Positions 36,811 to 46,073 of a stretch of 64,000 nucleotides of DNA are shown here, in pieces. The stretch comes from Triglochin maritima. Its lineage: Eukaryota; Streptophyta; Magnoliopsida; Alismatales; Juncaginaceae. The stretch is taken from the NCBI GenBank assembly GCA_963682175.1, contig OY821777.1, forward strand, positions 22,650,001 through 22,714,000, given 5' to 3'. Position 1 is the first letter of the stretch. Each line of letters starts with the position of its first letter. A program made the translations under genes and the position numbers. The notes under the pieces were generated by a model. That model did not search any database. It was not told the origin of the DNA and worked only from the letters and a program-made list of their open reading frames with translations.

Positions 36811-38170
36811 TGATGGACTTCATTCCATGCCTATATTTGTATCTTATATCCATTATCTTACACCTAAGCAATGCTACGTGACGAGTTTTATGGTTGAATT
36901 TCAGAAATAAAGAGGTTTGATGAGAAGAGGCATGAAAGGACCTAAAAGATAGGAAAAAGGAGTGAGTTGAGAGACTCGAGGACTAAGATGCAAGGGAGAA
37001 GGACCTGAACGTAAGACCGAAGGACCTAAGAGCAAAACAGAAAACTCCACACCATCATGGGGAGTATTTGGCAATTCGATTCGGGTCGGAGCTCCAACAA
37101 GCGAAGTAGATGCATCCAAGACCAACAAATACATCAAGAAAAGCCCAGAATAAAAACCAACTTGGTTTGGATCCTGTAGACGGCTAATTGGCGGTCCGGA
37201 TCTTCCCGGATCGGCTACAACTTCTGGAGCACGTGTATTAGAGGATGTTTAGTCTATTTTTGGTATTTGTTTAGTCCCACATCGGGGATTGTCCCGGATT
37301 ACCTTTTTATATGGCTATAAATAGAACTCTCCCTCCTCTCACGTACCCCATCTCTCTCTTTGTGGTCATCTTCCCTACTAAGAGTGAAGCCTTGAAGTAA
37401 AACTCTGGTGGAGGAAGGGCTACTTGTAATTGAGTGAGTAATAAATCGATGTTTTCCTTTAGTTTTGTTTCTTTCCTAGTTTAAATTCCTTTCATATTCT
37501 TGCATGCTTGTTTTGTTTTATGTCCTTTTAGTTCTTTAATATTTCTTGCTTGCTTAGTATAGTTTCATTGATATGCTAATGCTCTTGAATGAAGCTTAGC
37601 TTATGCTTAGATTAGTAGACCTATTTTATGGGGAATGATAAGGTGAGGATATGGATGGAATTTATATTGGAAACACAATTTATAGTGTATGTACTCTTGT
37701 TGCCTTTACCTTGGTTAATGTCTTGTATGTTTTAATGATAATGTGTTATCTTAGTTCATGTGGAGGCATAGTAGGGTCTAGTCTTTATACATGAGTTCAT
37801 TTAGCTTCATTCCAATTATTGTCTTGTATGCTTTAATGATATGATCTTATCTTAATTCATGTGGAGGCAAAGTTGGATTTTGTTTTATGATTTCATGCAC
37901 TATATGTTGTGATGAGCATAATCGAACACACATACACACATCTTTTCTATTCACATTAATTCTCTACCCCCTTTGGGGTTTAGTTTTATTGCTTATCTTT
38001 CATTTCCCTTTGCATTCTAGTGTAGTTTAGTGTAATCAATCTTTCTCTCCTTTCTTTTCCACTCGCCTTCGTACAAACCAAAAGTCGACACATCTTCCAG
38101 TGGATCGACCCGTATTTGCCACCACTTCAACGCGGACGTGCACTTGCGGTTATTTAAAATAAATCAATCA
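36811..38170 (+). mobile_element. 3' LTR of the gag-protease element
   Basis: TGATGGACTTC to AAATCAATCA, 1360 bp. It is nearly collinear with the 5' LTR but lacks about 190 bp (equivalent to roughly 30390-30577, joined at GTTTCATTGATATGC near 37565) and most of the second palindrome. Confidence 0.9.
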
Positions 38171-38783
38171 CCAGCTCACTCTGTTGCATTGCAAAGATAG
38201 GCAATGAGCTTTCGCTGGGCCCACAAACGTTTTCAATGGGTTGCATTGATGTTAGGGGTGTTCGTTGATTTTGTGTTGCTTTCTCTAATTGGAGGATGAG
38301 ATTGAGATTTAAAGGTTGGTCCATAGGCTCATGTTGCCTACTACAGTTGAACACATGAAACTCGACACTCATGTTACCGAATGAGAGCTTCATGATACCA
38401 TTTCTACGATTTATTAAAGCATTGGAGGTTGCCAGAAATGGTCTACCCAAAATCAAAGGTATTTGAGAGTGGGTGTACGTAACAGGATTGGTATCGAAGA
38501 CAACAAAATCAACTGGAAATATAAAATCTCCAACTTTGATAAGCACGTCCTCGATAATCCCCTATGGAATACGAATGGATCTATCTGCCGATTGGAGGGT
38601 AATCTTAGTTGGTTTCAATTCTCCCAAGTTTAATTGTTGATAAACAGAAAACGAGAGGAGGTTGACCGCCGATCCTAAATCAAGCAATAGTAGGACACCA
38701 AGAGTCCTTGTATTTTGTGTAGGTGGGAATGGAAAAAAAGTGAGCTTATATTTGAAGCCAAGAATGGTTTCTTAGGAACATTG
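38171..38783 (-). pseudogene. Protease remnant of the first chain element
   Basis: The minus strand encodes RPFLATSNALINRRNG (near 38425), SVEFHVFNCSR and VGDFIFPVDFVVFD (near 38530), matching the protease region at 22473-23150. The active-site segment is damaged and the sequence is cut at 38783 by the copia fragment. Its continuation downstream is the linker at 29201-29609, beyond the inserted plus-strand element. Confidence 0.78.
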
Positions 38784-40259
38784 TGTTGGCTTTTTGGCCT
38801 TAATCTATGTTTTGATGATTTAATTAACCTAATCTTAAGTATGATCATGTAGAGTAGCACACATATTGCATTGCATATATATTGCTTTGTGCTAACCTCT
38901 ACAGGTGATCAAGACTCAAGGAAGAAAGGAAAACAAGTCAAGACATGTAATCAAGCTCATTTGAAGACATGTATTTTGTATTTCTTTGAGTCTTTAGGAA
39001 CTTGTGTATTTTGAGCATACTTGAGCTAAAATCAACTTAAACACACACTAGGTTCCTATAGAAGTCACACACAAAAATTCACATTATTTGGACTTCAATA
39101 GATCACCCAAACTTAGACAGGAAAACACTAAACCTGAACCCTAACTGTCTGCCCACATTCGGTCGACCGCAACATGCCGTTCGGTCGACCGGATGATCAA
39201 GCATTCTGTTTGTGTTTCCCTGTTTGGTTTCGGTCGAACGCACCATCTCTTTCGGTCGATCGTTTGAACTTAATTTTCCAACCGTTATTTTTGTCGTATA
39301 TACCCAACGGTCGTATTCATATTAAACCAAAAATACCTCATAAACATTTCTTGTATCGGTCGACTGAGGACCAAGATCAGTCGACCGTTTGTTCATCTCT
39401 TGACAAACCCGAATCTCCTGTTGAAAAACGGTCGACCGCTAGACCTGTTTCGGTCGACCGAATATCTATTTGTTTGTCAACCCCAAAGTGCATGGTACAA
39501 ATCGGTCGACCATTTCCCTTTAGGTGTTGGACCGATCACTTAAGTGTACCTAAGTCGTAGCGTTGGGCAGTCGACCGAACTTAGTCCAAAACTGCCTAAC
39601 GGTCGACCGTTCATCCCGATCCGGTCGACCGATTTCATCCAGAATTGGGTCCTGCAGGTTCTGTTTTGTGTAATCACACATCAACTCTTACCCATTCAAT
39701 CCCAACGGCTCTATTTTCTCTAATACCTATATAAGGAGTTGTAAAACACATTTTAACACAACTCTCCCACTACAAACTTGTCTAATACATTATAGAGAAT
39801 CCCAAACACTCAAAGCTTCAAACCTTCCACACTTTAGTCATAATTCCAATCCTACTCAAGTGTGCTCAAGAATTAGAGAGTGTTGCTCCACTCAATTGTT
39901 TGTCAAAGGAAGCAAGGACTTCGGTGAAAGCCCGAAGTGTCCCTCTCGGATTGTGAGAGGAAGAATTCAAGCAAGCGAGGTTGTTCACGGTGCTTGTGGT
40001 GTAAAGGCGTTCTCTCCCAGCCTGGAACGGGGAGTGGTTAGTGAAGACGTAGGCGGAGGTCGCGGAGTCGAGCGGAGCTTACAAGAGAGGACTAGGACCC
40101 GGGTGGGGTGCCGAACCTCTATAAAAACGGACGCGTCTTTGTGGTTCGCATTTTCACTTTCGTTACTTGCTTGTTTTGTTTAAAATTCCGCTGCGCATCT
40201 TGATTGCTTAAACAAGTAGGTGATTAGCGTAAATGTGATTAGTGAACCCATAACCAACA
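38784..40259 (+). mobile_element. Copia LTR
   Basis: It starts TGTTGGC and ends ACCAACA, giving a perfect 6-bp terminal inverted repeat. About a dozen CGGTCGACCG-type palindromes lie at 39158-39630, upstream of a TATA box TATATAA at 39728. Open frames inside it (for example 39860-40183) are not real genes. Confidence 0.75.
39728..39734 (+). promoter_or_regulatory. TATA box of the copia LTR
   Basis: TATATAA in ACCTATATAAGGAGTTG, about 100 bp downstream of the palindrome array. Confidence 0.55.
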
Positions 40260-40281
40260 CGATCCTACATTTGTTTAATGC

Positions 40282-40905
40282 ATGGCTCTTAATGCATCCA
40301 CACCTTTAGAATCTTGTAAACCACCATACTTTGATGGAAATAATTTTGTTTCATGGAAAAGTAAAATGATGTCATTTATTAAATCCATGAACATTAACAT
40401 GTGGTTTATGATTCAAACTCCATATGAATCACCTAGATATGATTTTAGTAAATGGAGTTTAGAAGATGAGAAAAATGCATCCCTAAATGCTAAGGCTATG
40501 AATGTCATATTTTGTGCATTAGGAGATGAACTTTTTAATGTTGTTTGCTCATGTGATAGTGCTTATTCAATATGGAAAACATTAGAAAGGAGTTATGGTG
40601 AAGGAGATTCACCAACCGGGAAGAAGGGAGAAGCAAATCCGAAGGATGTAGCTCAAGCAAAGAAAATGGAGATTAACTCAACATCTTCATCATCGTCAAG
40701 CTCATCCGATGGAGTAAGTGAAGATGAGGTATCTTCTAGCTCTTCTTCAAGTAGTAGTTCAAAAGATAATGCTTATGATTTTAATGAACTACAAAATGCA
40801 TTTCAAAGATTATTTGAAAAATATAAAGAACTTCACAAGACTAATCAATTAGAAAATGAGCAAATCCATGATCTTGAATGTCAAATGCAAGGGATTTCAA
40901 AAATC
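40282..40905 (+). pseudogene. Copia gag, internally deleted and truncated
   Basis: The ATG at 40282 opens a frame with PPYFDGNNFVSWKSKMMSF and a UBN2/gag-polypeptide-like segment (SIWKTLERSYGEG near 40570), typical of SIRE-type copia Gag. The frame then jumps to a Ser-rich, acidic stretch (10-Ser run near residue 150) and a coiled-coil-like region (NELQNAFQRLFEKYKELHK). The middle of the usual Gag is missing, apparently by an in-frame deletion near 40610. At about 40905 the sequence switches, over a short homology, to Athila-like gag on the other strand. No zinc knuckle, protease, integrase or RT remains. Confidence 0.7.
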
Positions 40906-42090
40906 TTGAATCGGGTTTCCATATTGTTGGAATTTGGGAAACCCGATTGATTGGTGATTTGAGCTTGGGGTGGCTGATAAGATTATGCATGCGTGGGAGG
41001 TTGGTGTGGTTGGTTAGGTGGTCTAGAGGAGTTTGAAGGACCACCCGGGGCATTATTTTGGTTCCATGAAAAATTGGGGTGGTTCCTCCATCCATGATTA
41101 TAAGAAGATGAGTATGGGTCATTCCTAGCTCTATCTTAGATGGCGTTGACACGTTCCATCTCAGGAGGAATAGATGCACACTCGCTTTCTAGATGACCCA
41201 GAATAATAGGGAACTGGACCAGATGTGGACATGTGAGGTGCACCTTGTTGGTTTTGGAGCTCAATCGAATCCATACGGCGCATTAACGTCGCCATGCGCG
41301 CCTCGGCGGTCGTAGTCGTATCGACCGCAAATGCGGCACCCGATCTAGTCAAGTTTGCATTCGCGATCCTCACTCCTATGCTAGATGATGCAGGTGATTC
41401 CCTCACACTCTTCCATTGCATGGTTTTCTTAGAGAGGTCTTCTAGGAAAGCTCATGCCTCCTTTTCATCCTTTCCTAAGAACTCTCCTTGACATATTGAC
41501 TCAAGGAGCGTTCGGGACGGGATGTGAAGACCCTTGTAGACAATCTGACAAAGGCTCCACAACTCGATGCCATGGTGAGGGCATGAGGATAGTAGCTCTT
41601 TGAATCTCTCTAAATATCCATGAAATGTTTCGGTCTCAAGTTGATAGAACGAATTGATTTCGTTCCTCAATTTTTGAGTCCGATGATTTGGAAAGTACTT
41701 TTTGAGAAATGCAGATTGAAATTCATCCCAAGTCCTAAATGAATTTGCCTGGTTGCTATACAACCACTTCTTTACATCATCTTTTAGTGCAAACGGGGCA
41801 AGCCTAAGATGTATGGAGTCTGTGCTAAGTTGTTGCAGCTTGAACATAGCACATACCTCCTCAAATTCCCTAAGAAAGATATATGGGTCACCCTTCCCAG
41901 TGAAGTGAGGGAGCATGGAGATAAACTGAGGCTTAACCTCAAAGTGGTTCCCATTCGTCTATGGTAATACGATGCAAGAAGGTAGAGCAGTACGACTCAG
42001 GTAGCATCGATCACGTAAAGAAACGGGAACAAGAACATGTGGAATAGGTGGGTCCAACAACTGCTCCTCCTCGCGGTACTGAGCAGTCAT
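40906..42090 (-). pseudogene. Gag of the first chain element
   Basis: On the minus strand an ATG at 42090 (MTAQYREEEQ) begins an Athila-type Gag. After a frameshift near 41940 come FISMLPHFTGKGDPYIF, the capsid domain (SFRTWDEFQSAFLKKYFP near 41735, SFYQLETETFHGYLERFKE near 41640, HIPSRTLLESICQGEF near 41510), a stop near 41455, and IANANLTRSGAAFAVDTTT near 41350. The zinc knuckle is lost to a deletion near 41200. It is very similar to the gag at 23966-24895. Cut at 40906 by the copia fragment. Confidence 0.82.
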
Positions 42091-43274
42091 GGAACCCAGA
42101 CCGTGTGCGACACGAGAAGATGAAGGCGTCAAGAAATCGACTACCGAGACAGGATTGACGACACACCTCGTCAAACGACCACTCTCGTCTCGTGCCCACA
42201 CAAACATGCACAAAGGTGCACACACACAAACCATTTTTTGTAACAAGGGAGCAGAATATGCATAGAGGAGAAGATGGGAGGACACAGAAGAGAGAATGAC
42301 TCAGGAGAGAAAGGAAGAAGTCCTTATGCTATGGCAGGTAGGTACCGGTAGAAGCACATAAGCAAACAATGCTCAAACAACCTAAGGTCGCTATAGGTCC
42401 TTACAGCTAGACGACGCCTAACTGTGAGGTCACGCAACCTCAACACGCCTCACCTCCCTACGACAAGGACCACAAAGCCAATAAAGTGAGCCAAGATCCG
42501 GAGATCTTGTCTCTCCTACTATCGATAGAGTGGGCGACGCTGATAAGGCAATGACGGCCGCGACCAGATCACTCTCCTAATGCCCCCGAGATCCTTAGGG
42601 CCAATGTCTACTTGATTTTAAAATTAAGCTCTTGATTAATGTAGTTTTTGGGCACAGGAAAGGGTGTTGAAATCCCCCACCTTATCTTATATGGGACAAC
42701 CCTCCTTAGTAGCATTCTTGGAGTCTTAATCTAGAAATCAACTCTCCAAACAAACACTCAACTCACACTTGTTGCAATGCAATTCCTACTAACTAATGCA
42801 TGGTCATACTCAATGCATGAATGAGTGTAGGAGATGCATACCTCACGCCAGCGCTCAATAACTGAAAGTAAAGCTAAAACAAAAGACAAACTACGTGCCT
42901 AAGTCAAGTATATGATGCATGACCTAAACAAGCAAGAATGCCTAATCTTTTGCTTTTGGTTTTAGGGTCCAAGTTGCTTAAAAGGGGATTGATTATTGAT
43001 TTGGGGGCAAACTAAAAGTCAAAACATGCCAAATTGAGCCCCAGACCACTATATCAGATACATTAAAAAGTCAAATAAAGAAGAAGGCAAATGGAGCTTA
43101 CCAGACTACCATTTGGCGGTCTTAGGCCATTGATTGGCGGTCCAACTAGCTCTGTTCTCCTCCAAACTTCTCCAGATGCCTTCCTTGAGCCTCAGAGTCT
43201 CCTAAAATAAAGTCAACTACAAAATAAAAATTAAATCCACCCGAATCGTTTAAACTAGAGTGTGGACTGGCACC
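42091..43274 (-). mobile_element. 5' leader of the first chain element
   Basis: Non-coding leader homologous to 24896-26077 throughout, with the palindrome pair at 43104-43142. Confidence 0.7.
43104..43142. promoter_or_regulatory. Paired palindromes in the 5' leader
   Basis: GACTACCATTTGGCGGTC at 43104 and GGCCATTGATTGGCGGTC at 43125, 21 bp between starts. Confidence 0.5.
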
Positions 43275-43292
43275 TCCCCAACAACGGTGCCA
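43275..43292 (-). promoter_or_regulatory. Primer-binding site (tRNA-Asp type)
   Basis: On the minus strand TGGCACCGTTGTTGGGGA, with three changes from the tRNA-Asp complement, 6 bp after the LTR end. Confidence 0.8.
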
Positions 43293-43298
43293 AAAACT

Positions 43299-44486
43299 TG
43301 ATTCAATCAGTTATAATAACCGCAAGGCACGACCGCGTTGAAGCGGTGGAAAATACGGGTCGATCCACACGGAGGTGTGTCAACTCTAGTTTATTCGAAG
43401 GCAAGTGGGAAAAGATGGGAAGAAGTTGTGATTACACTAAACTACACTAAACTAGTAAGCAACAAAGAAGGAAATGAAAGAATGAGAGGAACTAAAACTA
43501 AACTAAGCAACTACTAATAAGAAAGATGAAATTCAGGAATGGAAACCTTAAGGCGTGGAGTGTGTGTACACATGAAATAAGAGGTGATGAATGCATTCAA
43601 TAAGCACAAGTGTAGGTAGAATTTTCTATGCATAAGAAGTACCTTATGGAAAGACCTATAATCCAAATCACTAACCCAATTGATTAATATGAGCATGACA
43701 AGTTTGTTATTAAGAATCTAAACAAGCATGGAATGTACCTAAAGATCATGGTATAAACCATCAAGTTAAGTATTCTCTTTAACTCAACAAGCATACTTAC
43801 ACTTCTCACATACAACAACATATAACATTCATTCCATACTACATGACATGTATAAACATCAACTCCACCCCCAAGATTTGCTCAAAGGCTTACTCCAAGT
43901 AGACAGAATGCCACCAAGCAATGTGTGAATACAAATGAGGAAGAAGAGTTCTATTTATAGGCATGAAAAAAGATAACCGGGGACAATCTCCTGGTATGGG
44001 ACTAAACACATACTATAAATGGATATACACCACTATAATACACGACCCTACAACCATGAAACCTTTGGACCAATTTGGACCGCCAATTGGTGGTCTGGAA
44101 CAACCAATTGGCGGTCTAGATAGCTTTGATTGAGTCTGGATTTTGGTGGTTCGTTTTGGGCTTGATTTGTTGATGTTTGATGAACCCGATTTTGTTGTTG
44201 ATGTTTGGACCCGGATCTAATTGCCAAAATACTCCTCATAATGGTGTGGAGATTCTTGATTTCCTCATTAGTCCTTATGGTTTTACATCCGGGTCCTTCT
44301 TTCTTGCACCTCAGTCCATAAGTCTTGCAACTTAGTCTTTTTTTGTTGCTTTTATGTCATTTTTAGTCTCTTCTTCTCAAACCTGTTTATTCCTAAAACT
44401 TAAGCATAAAATTCGTTACGTAGCATTGCTTAGGCTAAACATAAAGGATATAAGACACAAATATATGCATGATATGATGTCAATCA
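43299..44486 (-). mobile_element. Right outer LTR of the chain (5' LTR)
   Basis: TGATTCAATCAG to GATGTCAATCA, 1188 bp. It is the closest relative of the LTR at 8501-9882 but lacks about 200 bp at 43872, where CCACCCCCAAG joins directly to ATTTGCTC. Its right end abuts the second copy of the duplicated target (44489-44652). Confidence 0.85.
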
Positions 44487-44488
44487 AC

Positions 44489-44652
44489 AACCTAATCAAA
44501 CAAAAACAAGACAAGGGAGTGACATCGCGGTGGTTAAGCACGAACCAGAGGAGGAGAGGAAAGCTGCTGCCAACATCGCGGAGGAGGTCGGAGGTCGTGG
44601 CTACGGGGACGGTGGTCGTGGAGGCTGCAGTGGTTGGGGAAGCGGAGGAAGA
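44489..44652. repeat. Right copy of the duplicated target flanking the LTR nest
   Basis: From AACCTAATCAAACAAAAAC to GGAAGCGGAGGAAGA, the partner of 8310-8502. Here the sequence continues uninterrupted into the CACTA 5' region, so this copy preserves the original right-hand context. Confidence 0.8.
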
Positions 44653-45049
44653 CGACCGGAGTCGTGGAGGCTATGCTGGTAGGAGATTTGTCGAAGTTGT
44701 CGAAGTGGAGGAAGACGCGCGGCTAGGGTTTTGCACGGGTTTTGGTTGGGATAAAAGATAAAATCAGAAGTCCTGGTTGAATTATTAGACCAATATACGT
44801 CGCTATAGAATATATCCGACGTCTATAGGTGGGGTTTAGACATCGAGTTCAATGCATGTTCCAATAGACTGACGTCTATACACCCAATAGATGTCGGCCG
44901 TATTAACAACTGACGTCTATACCACGACAACGTACCCAATAGACGTCGATCATATTAACAGCCGACGTCTATTGGTATACCTATATATGTCGGTTGTTAA
45001 TACGACTGACGTCTATTGGGCGACAAATATGCATTGTTCTGCACTAGTG
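44653..45049 (-). repeat. CACTA 5' terminus and subterminal repeats
   Basis: From about 44797 to 45015 there are roughly nine copies, in both orientations, of a motif close to GACGTCTATTGG. The end reads, from 45049 inwards on the minus strand, CACTAGTGCAGAACAATG, which fits a CACTA terminal inverted repeat. Such subterminal repeats are the binding sites of CACTA transposase proteins. The three bases outside are CAC (45050-45052); the matching end is out of the window. Confidence 0.7.
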
Positions 45050-45052
45050 CAC

Positions 45053-45728
45053 CACTCCACAAACGCAGAAATCAACGACATGTCAAGGCAGGAGAACATG
45101 TTGTAAGGCAAGTGACCAAATCCGCTATCAGTAATGGCCCTTGTGAAGTCATCACTTAAAATTGAGCACCAACCCTGCAATGTAGTACATGCTCTGTGCC
45201 GATTATGACACTTCAGAACCTTATGATCCTCGTCCTCCTAAATGCGTCTGCCGATGTGGCCCCTGAAACTCAGAATGACGGTGCCATCTAAAGGACCACT
45301 GGGCATCACATCAGTCACGATCCAAGAATCGTCCTCAACCCTCTTCTTCTTCTATGCTCGGGCATCTGCAGTGCATGAACTTGAATCACCGGTCACAAAC
45401 CTACCACCTCTACCCTTCCGAATTACCCACTCAGCAAAAGAACTACCATACTGCTACTCTCACCCACGTCCGCTACCATACTCCCCCTGCCTCTCCTCCT
45501 CTTGCCGCTCCAACTCCAACCCATACCGACCCCCATCGTCACTCTCAACCTCATCCGAATCCTCATCGTCGTCGAAAGAATCATCACGTGTCTGACGACG
45601 ACGTAAACTATCCATCTCACTCCGAATCTAAGCAGATATACCTCATCTACGTGGATAACGAGGTGCTGAATCCTCTTCGTAAGCATGTATAGCACGTAAA
45701 AGTATGGACTTTCCTCTTCCTCCATGGT
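45053..45728 (-). pseudogene. Plant mobile domain (PMD/MAIN-like) gene remnant
   Basis: The minus strand encodes an acidic, charged N-terminal part near 45550 (DDDEDSDEVESDDG), then PSGPLDGTVILSFRGHIG near 45285 and, after a stop near 45240, KVLKCHNRHRACTTLQGW, RAITDSGFGHLPYNMFSC and LDMSLISAFVEW up to 45053. This resembles the start of the plant mobile domain of MAIN-like and related transposon-derived proteins; I identify it by pattern, not by search. At least two stops are in frame, and the CACTA end cuts it off at 45053. Whether it was a host gene or part of another transposon cannot be told. Confidence 0.5.
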
Positions 45729-45884
45729 AACCCGATGACAATTAATTAAATTTTAGAAATAAAATTTTGTTAAATGGATTTAAGCATCTAAATTAACAAA
45801 ATTATTAATTATTTTTAACTAATTACCAATTAATACTACTTATAATTACTAATTATAACTTATAACTTTTTTTTTTAAATGTAG

Positions 45885-45920
45885 GGGCGTCTGTTTGGAG
45901 GGGGGCTCCCGCAGACGCCC
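45885..45920. repeat. GC-rich hairpin in AT-rich surroundings
   Basis: GGGCGTCTG (45885-45893) and CAGACGCCC (45912-45920) form a perfect 9-bp stem around an 18-base loop that itself contains GGAG/CTCC. The flanks are poly-A and poly-T. It may be the tip of a small inverted-repeat transposon. Confidence 0.45.
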
Positions 45921-45928
45921 ACCCCAAA

Positions 45929-46073
45929 AAATGTTTTTTTTAAACTTGAAATAAATGAGATATTTACCATATTCGAGTGCACTGGGGCATCCGCTGACTC
46001 CTTTCCTGGCATCTACGACATTGTTTTTGATGATTATGAGAGGAAGATGAAGAGATAATGGTGGTAGGAGTGT
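45929..46073. other. Short unassigned stretch
   Basis: A moderately GC-balanced stretch between the hairpin and the LINE. I see no gene or repeat in it. Confidence 0.3.

Larger units (their letters stand above)
29610..38170 (+). mobile_element. Complete Athila-like element with gag-protease only
   Basis: The unit has two LTRs (29610-31178 and 36811-38170), a tRNA-Asp primer site (31185-31202), a leader, gag, a 400-codon gag-protease ORF, 1.7 kb of 3' non-coding sequence and a polypurine tract (36796-36810). The flanks carry a 5-bp duplication with one mismatch (CCATC 29605-29609, CCAGC 38171-38175). There is no RT, RNase H or integrase and no sign that they were cut out within the ORF, so it is a non-autonomous form needing another element's Pol. 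It sits antisense inside the protease-linker region of the first chain element. Confidence 0.88.
38784..40905 (+). mobile_element. Ty1/copia (SIRE-like) LTR-gag fragment
   Basis: A copia-type LTR followed after 22 bp by a gag ORF, embedded between protease and gag sequence of an Athila-like element on the other strand. There is no 5-bp duplication, no primer site and no second LTR, and several hundred bases of the host element are missing. It is therefore a deletion derivative, not a clean insertion. Confidence 0.75.
299..45049 (-). mobile_element. CACTA (En/Spm-type) DNA transposon, heavily nested
   Basis: The element is read from the right: terminal CACTAG at 45049, short GACGTCTAT subterminal repeats, a GC-rich 5' part, then the TNP2-type transposase on the minus strand from 6764 to 299. 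Its far end is outside the window. Between the 5' part and the transposase lies the 36-kb LTR-retrotransposon nest 8501-44486, plus a leader fragment at about 6780-7640. That both ends belong to one element is inference from shared strand, order and the duplicated flank at 8310 and 44489; it assumes the nest landed in an intron or the 5' untranslated part. Confidence 0.6.

Noticed and set aside
39158..39630. CGGTCGACCG array as a CRISPR-like or satellite array
   Set aside because: The repeats are only about 10 bp, spacing is irregular (15-60 bp), and they sit in the U3 of LTRs in a plant genome.
39860..40183. 107-codon plus-strand frame as a gene
   Set aside because: It lies wholly inside the transcribed part of the copia LTR, with no relation to known proteins.
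26078..43292. tRNA-Asp-like and tRNA-Met-like matches
   Set aside because: Only 12-18 bases complementary to tRNA 3' ends are present, directly beside LTR ends. They are primer-binding sites, not tRNA genes.
44354..44761. 135-codon frame crossing an LTR end into GC-rich sequence
   Set aside because: It begins in an LTR and runs over its border into the repeated GGTCGTGG stretch, so it cannot be an ancestral gene.
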